Assembly: GCA_964017155.1 (NCBI GenBank)
Contig: OZ024867.1
Coordinates: 11,823,248 to 11,887,247 of the forward strand
Direction: 5' to 3'
Length of the DNA stretch: 64,000 nucleotides
Source of the DNA: Oasisia sp. SBJ-2009
Taxonomy: Eukaryota; Annelida; Polychaeta; Sabellida; Siboglinidae
Positions 28,466 through 53,549 of the stretch are shown in pieces. Under the pieces are notes generated by a model, which saw only the letters and a list, made by a program, of their open reading frames with translations, was not told the origin of the DNA and searched no databases. Numbering within the stretch: position 1 is the first letter of the stretch; every line of letters begins with the position of its first letter. Both the position numbers and the translations under genes were made by a program.

Positions 28466-28668
28466 GCAACGACAGTCGGCTATTAACGCACGACTATTGC
28501 AGCGACAGTCGATTTGGACCAAACCACTATTCCAAAACAGGGAGGTGAGGTTGTCGCCGCTGCGTGTCCTCGGGTTGCTCGGTTGGAGCAGTGTAATGTG
28601 TGGCTATAAAGTCCAATGTGGGAGTAGCAGTCTCTGCCACAAAGGTCATAGTCAAGGAGTCGTGGGGT

Positions 28669-29035
28669 TGAACCTGGTTTTGTCGGATACAGTTTTTTCT
28701 CTGTTGATTCTGGTCGCCTGGGGCATGGTTAATCAGAATCAGGATGATGCCCGGTGATATCTATTGGGCAACTCTAGATATTAACACTTTTCTATCGGAT
28801 ACACTCAAATTCTGAAAAAAACGGAAACTCCCATATTTTCAAGGTAAAAACTAATATCAAATGAACCCAGTTTGCTTTCTCTGATATTTATTAACATAAT
28901 ACTATAGTGCAGAATCAAATATGGATCAACACTGAATGAATTAACCCTTTTCTAGCCATTTACAATTTGGGAAATTCCACGATTCAGGCATGGTTTTGCA
29001 GAAAATGGTCAATCAACAGTAGGAAAATTCCAGCT
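28669..29035 (+). repeat. left terminal inverted repeat
   Basis: About 367 bp, nearly identical in reverse complement to about 31955-32319. It includes ATCAAATGAACCCAGTTTGC and AATATGGATCAACACTGAAT. Confidence 0.85.
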
Positions 29036-29270
29036 TGAAAGAGTCTATGTGATATGTTTTTAACCTTACTGGCAAACACTCAGAAACACTCAGAAACTTC
29101 TCTGTGGATGTAGCATGGTTTATCTTCAATACTTTATGTATAAAACAAACCTAAATTACTGCAAAAATCCTTGACGGAGAGCTTAGTCCTGAAACTTGCT
29201 GTCAGATTGACAGATTGACAGATTGAAAAACGCTGACAATCTGAATGATGCATGATGGCTAGTTAAGCGG

Positions 29271-31166
29271 CTACTGTGGTCTAGAGCAGCCCACCTTGAA
29301 ACATGCACAAAACATTGGGCAAGGTAAGCCTTTATTCTTACAACTGCATCTCTTGGTGTTACAGGGGGGTTCAGCTTTGCAGTCACATCTGATCATTTCC
29401 AAAATGTAGTCTTTTGTGTCGTCTGGTAAATCGATCGGACTCAGTGATTTGTTGTCTGTGTCCATCTTCCAACCAAATTCTTCTGGTTTCAGCTGCGTAG
29501 GGTCAATATTGATAGTACGCCACAACACTGTCTGGAAATGGGCCCTCTTCACATTTTCTATGAATGCCTCCCTCGTTGGTGGAAGAGAAGCCAAGTTTGG
29601 AGAAGGTGAATGGCCTTTGCCATTCTTTTTTCCCCATACAAGAAGCCTAGTGTGTGACATGTCTGTGCTGTCCTTCATGCCATAACACGCTGAAATAAAA
29701 CGAGTGGCTTGATCTATCACTTGCTGGAGGGGTGCATCCACATTGCCAATTGCTGTTAAGTCACATCCTTCTTTCAGGTGTTTGATTACTCTGCCTTTGC
29801 CAATGCCAAGGTAACATGCCACTGTGTCGCATCCTGATATAACATTCGCAGGTAGAAGGTTCGTCACAATTTCCTTATGCTTTGCCTGTGTCAACTTGAT
29901 GTCCAGTATCCCCCTTTCTTTGCTTGGGGATTCCATAGTCAGTGGCACTTCCAGTCCTGCCATTTGGTAGTGATGCAGTAGCAAAACAAAAACATCAGTA
30001 TCGTCTGAAATCACTGAGATTGATTGGGCCTCTCCGACACACTTCAAGGCTTGCTGGACAATGATGATGTCAGCCTCTTCCTGGTATGTTTCCAGATCGT
30101 ACCGGATCCTTTTCTCTTCGTTTTGGACTTCAATGGGGCAAGGATCCTCCCCTGTGACAACCAACTTGTGGTCTCCCGTACTCCGCAGATGAAAAAGCCT
30201 GTCTTCTGTCAGCTCTTCACATAGGATCCGGATCAGCTGTTTCTTGTTATCAACAGAAGACAAGACAACCTTCTGTGCAGGCAACTTTGTTGTCCGTAGC
30301 AGATGATGTTTCCTAGTAATTCCGGTCTCTCTGCCATCTCGCGTAGTGGACTTGATGCTGTACTCATGGTATCTGTCAAACATGAGGTAGACATCACTGT
30401 TGGTCAGGTATGAAGCTATCCGTTTCTTGACATTAACGATGAAATCTGCAACAGAACCATCTGCTGGCCAATGTACAGTCCATATTAGGGCTGACCCATC
30501 TATGACAGTGGCAACTGCATCACCAACATTCCTCCGCGAAACTTCAATCTGGAGCGACCTCTTGAGCTTTGACTTAGCTTTACAAATCCGCATTTCATCA
30601 TTCATGAACATTGCAGTTGGGACAGGTGCAAGCTCATCAGAAAATACATCATTCACGTCGACATCCGGTCACTAGATAGCAATGCAATGACCCTTGAGTA
30701 GATTGCATTCAAATCGTAGACATTAGAGTCACCAATCTTTACACATTTGCATGATGCCGCCATTGTCTCCACTTTCTTTGAGATGGTGCTGTTGAATCCT
30801 TCCGGCCATGTCTTCTCGTAATCTTCCAACATAGTCTCTTCAATCATCCCAGCATTTTCTACATTGACATATGCTGGGGCTAGCTTCCCGCTAACAATGC
30901 TCACAATGCTGCCTTCTGGATGCTCCTTCGAATCCATAGGAACTATGCAATAGTCAAGTTTGCGACGGAGTCTAGCCCTGTCCTTCGCATCCGCTTGTAT
31001 CCTTGAGATACAGTTGAACCCTGGTGGCACCTGTCTCCTCCTCTTCCATCTCCCCCATGTCAGACTCTATCTTGCAGCAGATATGACGGCTTAGCGCCCA
31101 TATCTTCAGTGCGTTCGACTTTAGCGTGATTCCTATTATTCCGCCAACACTGTGGCCGTACCTCAT
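29271..31166 (-). pseudogene. XPG/FEN1-like nuclease with C-terminal CXC cysteine domain, frameshifted
   Basis: Three overlapping minus-strand frames form one ancestral gene: 31166-30972, 31030-30653 and 30656-29271. The last (461 codons from a GTG; its natural start lies in the upstream frame) carries the nuclease. Its acidic positions are VIDGS (residue 53), FDRY (94), QEEAD (about 193-196), SDDTDVF (218-221) and SGCDT (277), followed by GIGKGR (284-289), the order seen in XPG/FEN1-type PIN nucleases. The C-terminus (423-461) is Cys-rich, with RCDC, RCSC and CPMFCAC like a tesmin/TSO1 CXC DNA-binding motif. Frameshifts near 31000 and 30660 break the reading frame. It lies wholly inside the inverted repeats, which argues for a transposon-encoded protein rather than a host gene. 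A host gene caught between repeats is the alternative. Confidence 0.65.
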
Positions 31167-31954
31167 AAAGCTATATCGTCAATCTGTTTCCCTGTGCAGA
31201 ATTAGTATGAGGTTTCAGTGTCTTATTTGCTCAGGAAATTTAGGTTATTCTGCTTGTGGCAATATAATTGAATCGAATTTACTCAGGATTTTCCATGATG
31301 CAGTTATTAGTAGTTTGATGATCTGCAAAAAGATGGCAGCATTGGAGATGTTGGCTTTATCTAATTATAAATTGCTGTAAAAACTGCCTCTATGGCATCT
31401 GAGATTTAAAAGGCACCATTCTGGTGGTGCTACAGTGCATGTACTTACGTTTGTCGCCTTCGAAGCAGTCAAAAACTAAGCTCTTACATACTTTTACTTG
31501 ACTGAAAACTTAAAACAATGGAAAGGCAAACATGTGTGTTTTTAACAGGAAGTTGATACCTCAGTGGTGCCATATATTGTTTGTTTTGTTAATCTGACAA
31601 GCCTAGCATCTGACAAGCCTAGCATTGCTGACCTTCACGTTCGATATGCTAAGCTGATATTACCCAGTCGAGCACCCAGGGTACCACAAAATTACCAAAA
31701 ATGGTTAATTGCCCTCTGTATGGCATAAAGAATGGCTTAACAAACTCAATAGCAGGAATATTCATGATTAACAAACATATTTAAGCCACTGGTAAACACT
31801 CTTCATTAACAAATGGAATAAATTATTTGTTTCTTCAGATTTTCAGTGTATCCAATATAAAGGGGTTAATATCTAGAGTTGCCCAATAGATATCACCGGG
31901 CACCCTCCTGATTCTGATTAAGCATGCCCCAGGCTACAATAATCAACAGAGAAA

Positions 31955-32319
31955 AAACTTTATCCTACTGTTGTTTGACCATTTTCTGCAAAATCATGCC
32001 TGAAATCGTGGCATTTCCCTAATTTTAAATGGCTAGAAAGGGGTTAATTCATTCAGTGTTGATCCATATTTGATTCTGCACCATAGTATTATGTTAATAA
32101 ATATCAGAGAAAGCAAACTGGGTTCATTTGATATGAGGTTTTACCATGAAAATATGGGAGTTTCCGTTTTTTCAGAATTTGAGTGTATCCGATAGAAAAG
32201 GGTTAACATCTAGAGTTGCCCAATATATATCACCGGGCATCATACTGATTCTGATTAACCATGCCCCAGACTACCAGAATCAACAGAGGAAAAAACTTTA
32301 TCCGACAAAACCAGGTTCA
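31955..32319 (-). repeat. right terminal inverted repeat
   Basis: Reverse-complement partner of 28669-29035. Immediately inside it (about 31855-31955) lies a second, same-direction copy of the outer ~110 bp of the repeat, from TTAATATCTAGAGTTGCCC to ATCAACAGAGAAAAAACTTT. Confidence 0.85.
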
Positions 32320-32546
32320 CTAAAATTTAGGGCTTTGGCTACTGGACTATCACATTTGTACGTGGTCTCTGGTTTATCTGAGGTGCTGCGTTCCTTTCGG
32401 AGTGCCCGCTTGTCAGCCGTTGCGTTCATCAGCTTTTCTTCTCCTGTCTTCAGGTGTTGTTTTAGGGTGCTTCTCCATGTTGCGCGGTCAGCTGCGGTGT
32501 CTTCCCAGGTAGCGGTGTTGATGTCAATTTTTAATTGAAGTTAATC

Positions 32547-32593
32547 TTTATTTCATAGTTAGCATTAGAGCCAATCAGCGTGTCTACCCTAAA

Positions 32594-32620
<27 letters not shown>
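32547..32620. repeat. foldback inverted repeat
   Basis: 27-bp arms (TTTATTTCATAGTTAGC... and its reverse complement at 32594-32620) around a ~20-bp spacer. One arm recurs at about 36609-36635 and about 17177-17203 (there as TTTATTTCAAAGTTGGCC). Confidence 0.7.

Positions 32621-35509
<2,889 letters not shown>

Positions 35510-35587
<78 letters not shown>
35510..35587. repeat. (TA)n microsatellite
   Basis: Continuation of the TA array on the right side of the MITE. Confidence 0.95.
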
Positions 35588-35589
<2 letters not shown>

Positions 35590-36599
35590 CGGCAGGATTA
35601 ACCAGTGTCGGTGAGGTGGCAGCATTGTATATATCTCTCGGATAAACAAACAAAGCCGACTAAGTAAACCAGACTGTCTTCTCGGCGTGCATCCGCAGCC
35701 GGCCGACAGTCGGTTAAACGAGACTATGTTTAGCGTCGTTTTCTTTGCCGCCTTCTAAGTTCAGTGTCTCTCATATTAAACTGACTATGCCTTAGTTGCT
35801 CAAACAAATGTAGCAACTCGTCAAACGTTCTACAATTCAGATGCACCGAATCTAAAACACCGTTATCTGCATGACACCAGCAACGACGGCAGGTGCATTC
35901 CCATGCTGTAATGCAATAATCGGTGCAATAATCCCACAACTATTGTACCAACTTTAGGTGCAATATACACGTCGTATATTCTATGAATGAGTGGAGCCAA
36001 CTAAAATCAAGTCAAACTTCACTTTTTTATTCAACACTTCGGAGTTGCCACCTGGCGAATGATGGCGACATCTTGTTGTTACAACGAGCTGTTTAAATTC
36101 CATCCCTCTGGTAGAGACTTCGATTGACCTTACTCGGGTCACTCGCGTAACCCTCTCTGTTGTACCCGTGTTACGCTTTGCACGCAGCACCACGAGAGTA
36201 ATCCAACTGAACAGCGATGATCGTGATCACGGAGATAAACCCATTATGTAAATAAATAAAATAAAGTAATCACAATTGTGATGGCGTAACGACGGCTGGT
36301 TGACTCGACCCTCGCTATTGTATATATAGTTGTGGCTTTTATATGATGCGGACTATTGTTAGGGTGTAATGCGGTCTAACTTGGAAGTTGGTGTGTGTAT
36401 TCTGGTGCTGGTGATATCTGAACTATTTTCGTGTGTGCTTCGCACAACAGCGGCCTTGAAGATTAACCTTGCATATCTTAGCCTCGGTTACCCAGACTCC
36501 GTGAGGTGGCAGCACTTTAAGCCGCCTCATCTCCGCCTGGGACAGTATATGGCTTAAGTTTCTACATCCGGGCAGCCTACCCAGATTAGGGTAGAGACG

Positions 36600-36950
36600 C
36601 TGATTGGCTCTCAGGCCAACTATGAAATAAAAATTAAAATAACGATATACTTTTACAAGATAATAATATCATATGAAAAGTATTCACCATTGAACTTATA
36701 TTAACACAAAAGTAAGTAAAAATTCAAATTTACCGTTGTTTATAAAATAAGAATTACGGCAAGATTAACCAGTATCCGTGAGGTGGCAGCATTGTCTAGC
36801 TCGACACGGATAGCATACAAATTAAATAAGGAAACCTTTTGATCAAATAATGCTGTATTATAAAAACTATTAAAAATTAAACTTATATTAAAACAAAATA
36901 AATAGAAATACAAATTTGCAGTTGTTTATAAAAATATATATTACGGCAGT
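36600..36950. repeat. two-copy dispersed repeat, copy 2
   Basis: Partner of 32594-32930. Its downstream part (GGCAGTGTCCGTGAGGTGGC to CAGTCGGTTAAGCGAGACTA, about 36944-37070) also matches 35588-35735. Confidence 0.8.
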
Positions 36951-37746
36951 GTCCGTGAGGTGGCAGCATTGTATAGATCACGGCTGCTACCCAAACAAAA
37001 GCCGTTAATGTCGCCAGACTGTCTTCTCGGCGTAGTTCCGCAGCCGAACGACAGTCGGTTAAGCGAGACTATGCATATCTGTGTCAACAAGGGTCACGTG
37101 AGAAACTGATCTTGGATGTTGGATTGGTACTCGGGTTATTCGAGTTACTCGCGTATCTCAATCAAAGGCGGCCTCTGCGTTTGATATCAGGCGTGTTTAC
37201 CCCATTTTAGGGATGCTATTGTTTGAAACCAGACATATCCACATCGCAGTGAGCTGTTGTGATTATATTTTATATCACTCTGTCTGTATAAGAAACACAC
37301 CTTTACGTAGCTCCTCACACACATCAATGTGATAGGTTCATATGGTCAGCAAGGTAACAGCTATCCAGTAAATGGGTCAGCGTGTAACCAGCCTTTATGT
37401 GACGGTAAACATAGTAACCGGACACACATAACCGTCAATCGTGACCGATGCACGATATGCAACCTGTGTCCATTTTGGTATACTCGATTGACGGCCTAGG
37501 ATTGGCGTGACCGTGCCGACAGGTGACATTGTCATTTCAGCCTGGAGTGGGCGTTGGCCGAATATGATTTAATTGAGCACATTACACGTAGAGAATTGTC
37601 TTAGTTCGACTGTGATCCGCCGGACACCGCTGAACTCAATCAACAAGTGGCCCTGACCTTGGCTGTTCCTAATTATGTATTGCTATAAAGCAGTGTGAAT
37701 TAATTGATCAGTTCTGTCAGCTTGCGTTTCACTTCGTGTATTTGTT

Positions 37747-37970
<224 letters not shown>

Positions 37971-38296
37971 TTTGTGCGTGTGTTTGTGCGTGCATGGGAG
38001 TTTGTGTAGGCAGGTGTTTGTGTGCTTGCGTTTGGGCTTGAATATATGTATGTCCTAGCGCATGAATGTGTGCGTGTGATTGATTACGTGGCTGTGTGAA
38101 TATGAGTGAGCGTGTGTATATTATACTACACGAGTAATACCGACCAGCGAAAACCACTTCATTTACTGATGCTGTCAGAGTAATAACGTTACGCCACAGT
38201 AAAATTGTGACTGAGATGGCAGGCAGGGTGGGTCCACTACCCCCTGGGCAGAGGAAAGTCAATTTATCTCTGGCAGTAAGCTGTGCCAACTAGCAC

Positions 38297-38410
<114 letters not shown>

Positions 38411-38489
38411 TAAACAAAGTGTTCTAGTTAAACCCTGCTGGCTCATGTGCAGTTTTAGTACTAGATATACAAAATGTATCTATATGGGT

Positions 38490-38750
38490 CAATGCAGTAG
38501 TGTGGTGGTTAGAATACTAGACCCAGTCAAAGAACTAGTGTTTGAATCCTCATTCTGAAGTTTGGGCAGTATTGTGCATTCTCCATTACAATCAAAGAAA
38601 AATCCCACCTACCGCCATTTCGAAATTTTGTCAATTTCGTTCACCCCACATTTGCCTGCGTCTTTCGGAAGAGACACTAAAAGCCGGTGGTCCCTTCTAT
38701 TTGGTGTCAAAGCCAGGGGAAGTAAAAGACCCCACACAGGGGGTAAATGT
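38490..38750 (+). mobile_element. tRNA-derived SINE-like element
   Basis: A tRNA-like head has TGTGGTGGTTAGAATACTAG (A-box-like) and GTGTTTGAATCCTCA (B-box-like, near GTTCGAATCC). The body includes TCTTTCGGAAGAGACACTAA, which resembles a conserved central block of invertebrate and vertebrate SINEs. Ends and tail are not defined. Confidence 0.6.
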
Positions 38751-39889
38751 GTAACCTGTAGTGGACTCATAAATTCTCGTTGGACTTTAAACGCCCTGCA
38801 AAGGTCCAGTCCAGTATCTGAGAGAAGCGAAGCGAGAAGAAATGTTGATGTACAACTGATCAAGTTCCGTATGCTACTCATCAACAGACTGACATACCAG
38901 GGGTACATCATAATCAGGTACATGTCACCCTGCTGCATTTCTCTCACAAAACCTTTTCCTATGCCCCTCTTGTGCAGTGAGATCTCAGCAGTTAATCAGC
39001 TCCACTGGGGCTGGGCATACACCTAGACACCCAGGGGACTGACTGGCAAGTCACTTGATATCTCGCAATCAGACACCCTGAATACACACCCTAGCTTTTG
39101 GATGGCATCATTATTTCCTCCATTCAGGATCCTGGATACACAAATGATCTACATCTTTAAATAGGGGCAATACGGTTGATGACAACGGCAGATTGTGCTT
39201 TGAGAAAAATGTCTGAATTGGTAGTCTTAGGTACCTGCATGTATTTGGTAATTAAATGGTGCTGATTGAATTGATGGGTAACTGTTATCAAAACAGAAAT
39301 CAGTTTGGAAATTAAATCGTATTTGTCAGACCGAAACTGCTGTGAATAGAAATGTTGTGGAAAATACAAACAGATTCTCATTTATACCCCCACTGTAAAT
39401 CTATGATTAAAGTTCGACACATTTCTAGTGATAAAAAATAAAACAGACAGAAGATATTATGTACAGACAGAAGATGTCACGTACAGACAGAAGATATCAC
39501 ACATATCCAGTTATCCACAAGCATTTTAGACATCCTTCCAACTGCTCACACATACAGATAACACAGCTAATTTGTGGCCCATTTTCTGCATTTTTGTGGT
39601 CCAGTTTTTCAGTGGCAGTAAATGAATGATCATCAAGTGGCCGAGTTTGCCCTGAGAAAAAACATCACTTCCAGGAAAGGGTGATAAAGGGAGGAACCCT
39701 AGTGGCTACTTGTGGCTTCTGGAGGCTGGGGTACAGAGATTTATGGGTAAGGATAGCTGGATACAATCTACGGAAACAGCATCTTTATGAGTTAAGGTGA
39801 CATAAAAACTGGGGTTATGACATAAAGAAAAGTACACGCCCTGTTGCAAGTGCATAATGCTACAGAAAGTCTAAAATAGAAAACAGGTT

Positions 39890-40150
39890 CAGTTCTTATA
39901 TTGTGCAGTAGCCAGTCCTCAGGATTGTTCTAAGCCTTTTACACTTTACTCTATGGCAGACTTGTTCAATCGAACATCATGTCCACTTCTCTGGGAGGCG
40001 CGAAGAATATTCATACACAAATACCCACCACTATCTATAGCCAGTTACTCGTACACATGGCTGAATGAACGCGACAACTGTAGATAGGACAAACAGAACA
40101 AGATTCAAACCTGGTACTCTGTTAAAGTGCATAACTCCAGACACTGTGTC
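39890..40150. repeat. interspersed repeat also found at 1130-1310
   Basis: AGTTCTTATATTGTGCAGTA, GCAGACTTGTTCAATCGAAC and CACTATCTATAGCCAG parallel 1131-1290 in order and spacing. AGATTCAAACCTGGTACT at 40100 resembles a tRNA B box, so a SINE is possible. Confidence 0.55.
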
Positions 40151-40159
40151 CTTGCACAG

Positions 40160-42400
40160 ACACCGATCACTATGTTTATTATTTTACATTCACACATATG
40201 ACCAGATGTTTGATTTTTTTTATTTCAGTTACAATAATGAACCTTAGTCTTTTTATGATCAGTTAGTCCACCAGCATGATGGATCAAAAAACATAATAAA
40301 CCTATGTATAATGACTCTTTAAAAACATTATTAGATTGTTTCGGTGTGGACATAAGTCATTGTGTTTCAAACCATATTTAGACAACAACCTTGAATGCAA
40401 CAACAGAACTCCACTCCTGCCTAAAGTCAACGTGTAGATGTAACAATGCCAGTAAGATCTGTAAATGTAAATGTATTTGGGTGCAGCCCGCAATGTTCTT
40501 TATACACACCCTGGACAGCTGGCCTGACTACACCAGGTTGGGAATGCGGTCTGCTCCCCTATCTAATCACTGCCATGTGTTGGTAGGAAACCAGCAGCGG
40601 GGATTCTGGAGGGATGTTTCCCCCAGGCATAATTCTGTTAGCAAATGCCAGGTTTCAGCAGACTGAAAAACGTAGGTAGGGTCAGGGTAGTTAATAGCTC
40701 ATATATACTGACATGTCACTATGCAGCGTTATGTGGCCATCAGCTCTGGATTCCAAATGTGAAAGGTTTATGGTGATACCAGAAATGTTGTTTTAAGATC
40801 ATTGCACTGCTTTACGCAAATTGATGTGAAAAATAGCAATCGTGCAGATACTTGGTGTATACAAAATAAGAAACTGGCTATTTGCATAACATTTCTGCAA
40901 CCATTTTTTAATTAAAGAGAATAAGTCTATATTTTAATAACATTTAATAATGGTTCACTGTGCGGAATTTATAATGTACTATAACTTAAAATCAGTTCTT
41001 CTTCATCTAACAGTTGGATTGTTGAACATCTGAACTTGCTCCATTATAAAATATGATGATCAAAAGAAGAAACTCAAATTATGACAGTTTCAAGAGGTTA
41101 TGGAAGGGCTGGAGAGAAGAACTAAGAGTGTGGAAATGACACGGTACATTACAATAGATAGATAGATGACTTTAACAAGACTAAAAGAATGCCATTCTGA
41201 GATAGCAAGGTTTATGCAATAAAATTGTTTTTGTGGTCACACATTATTTGGTGGACATGTGGATGTTAACTCATACACATACAAGCCAGTTGAGATATGC
41301 TTTATGACCTGAAATAACCTACAAACACACATATGAAATCCATTTACAAGGCAAAACTGACAATATCTATGATTTTTGAAGACCTTTGTTTTGCTCCTTC
41401 ATTTTTTACCCGTCCACCACAAGTCCAGTGCTATTTCTACCCAGTCACAAATGACGGGGGGACACTGGTCAGGTATCTGTGTAAAGCTATGACAAATAGC
41501 CAAGGAGACGTCTTTAGCTTATGCTATGGAGAGTCCAACTTTTTCTATGTGCATATCCCTTTCCACTGGTGTAATTTATTGAAGGGGTGAAACAAACACC
41601 CCACCCCATGAGAGATCAAGGGAATGCTAAGCCTGTTACCGAGTTGTTTCTGTCCCTAGGTTGACGTCATGTAGATAAACTCTACTGCTCAAGGAACTAA
41701 CGAAGATCTTCCAATTCACTTACAACCGTCTACGAATAACGGTAAATCTCCCATTCTAACATGAATCATGAACAAACTCTTCATTTAAATGTTATAATAG
41801 TAACCAAATTAGTGCAGCGTGCATAGATGTGACGAATAGCTGTTTTCTTTAAAACTATATGGAACTACAACGTTATATGAAGTGCCCGCAGTTCAAATTT
41901 GTGATTATATTTTCGTTCTTCTGATATGTGGTTTATGAAACTGTGTGAATAGGAATGCATATATTCTCAAAGGTAGTGTCTTACATAATGACATAATCAG
42001 CAATGGTATGTTTTATTTCAGCCAAGATGGGGTAGGCTGGAAGAGAGACAGAGTGCACCGCCGGCGCCATGGCAAGGCGTCGGACACCACAGCTCCTGAA
42101 ACAAGAACCCAGTGACAATGTACGAAGAAAACACATCAACATGAACACTAGCAGGGTATTGTGGCACCATTTGATAAACATTCATGTGTTACTAACTAAA
42201 ATATATTAGCAAATACCTTTGAAATAACTTACTATTCCATATTTATATAATGTGCCTATACGAACGCGTACAAGTTTATGTATATAGCATTTTGGGATTT
42301 CCGATTTCAAAATATGTACATTGTTTGACTGGTTAAACGACAAAATAATATCGCAAACATAATGTTCTAATGTTATGAGGGTGCACGTGTGGTATAAATA
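40160..42400. other. no gene recognised upstream of the receptor gene
   Basis: Short open frames only. A strong-looking translation start context (GCGCCATGG at about 42066) opens an unspliced 37-codon frame ending before the receptor start. No exon with compatible splice sites was found there, so it may be a 5' UTR exon with an upstream ORF or nothing. Confidence 0.35.
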
Positions 42401-42421
42401 TATGTTGCAGCAGTAAGAAGC

Positions 42422-53528
<11,107 letters not shown>

Positions 53529-53549
53529 CTCCACGTGACAGGTAAATGT

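Larger units (their letters stand above)
28669..32319 (-). mobile_element. DNA transposon with ~365-bp TIRs and an XPG-like nuclease gene
   Basis: 28669 to about 29035 reappears in reverse complement at about 31955-32319. Both outer ends read TGAACCTGGTTTTGTCGG inward, followed by shared blocks such as GGGCATGGTTAATCAGAATC and GGGCAACTCTAGAT. Between them is a minus-strand gene for an XPG/FEN1-like nuclease with a CXC tail. XPG-type nuclease domains in DNA transposons are known from the Academ superfamily, so an Academ-like identity is my best guess. No clear target duplication is visible at the apparent ends (GGGGT on the left, CTAAA on the right). The gene is frameshifted, so this copy is probably dead. 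Confidence 0.65.

Noticed and set aside
36369..36557. Frame with a signal-peptide-like start (MRSNLEVGVCILVLVISEL)
   Set aside because: Its second half is dispersed-repeat sequence and it lacks any recognisable mature domain; likely chance.
42069..42181. ATG in a strong context upstream of the receptor as the true start
   Set aside because: No in-frame splice to exon 1 was found; the acceptors before 42422 give immediate TAA. The CXorf38 comparison supports starting at 42422.
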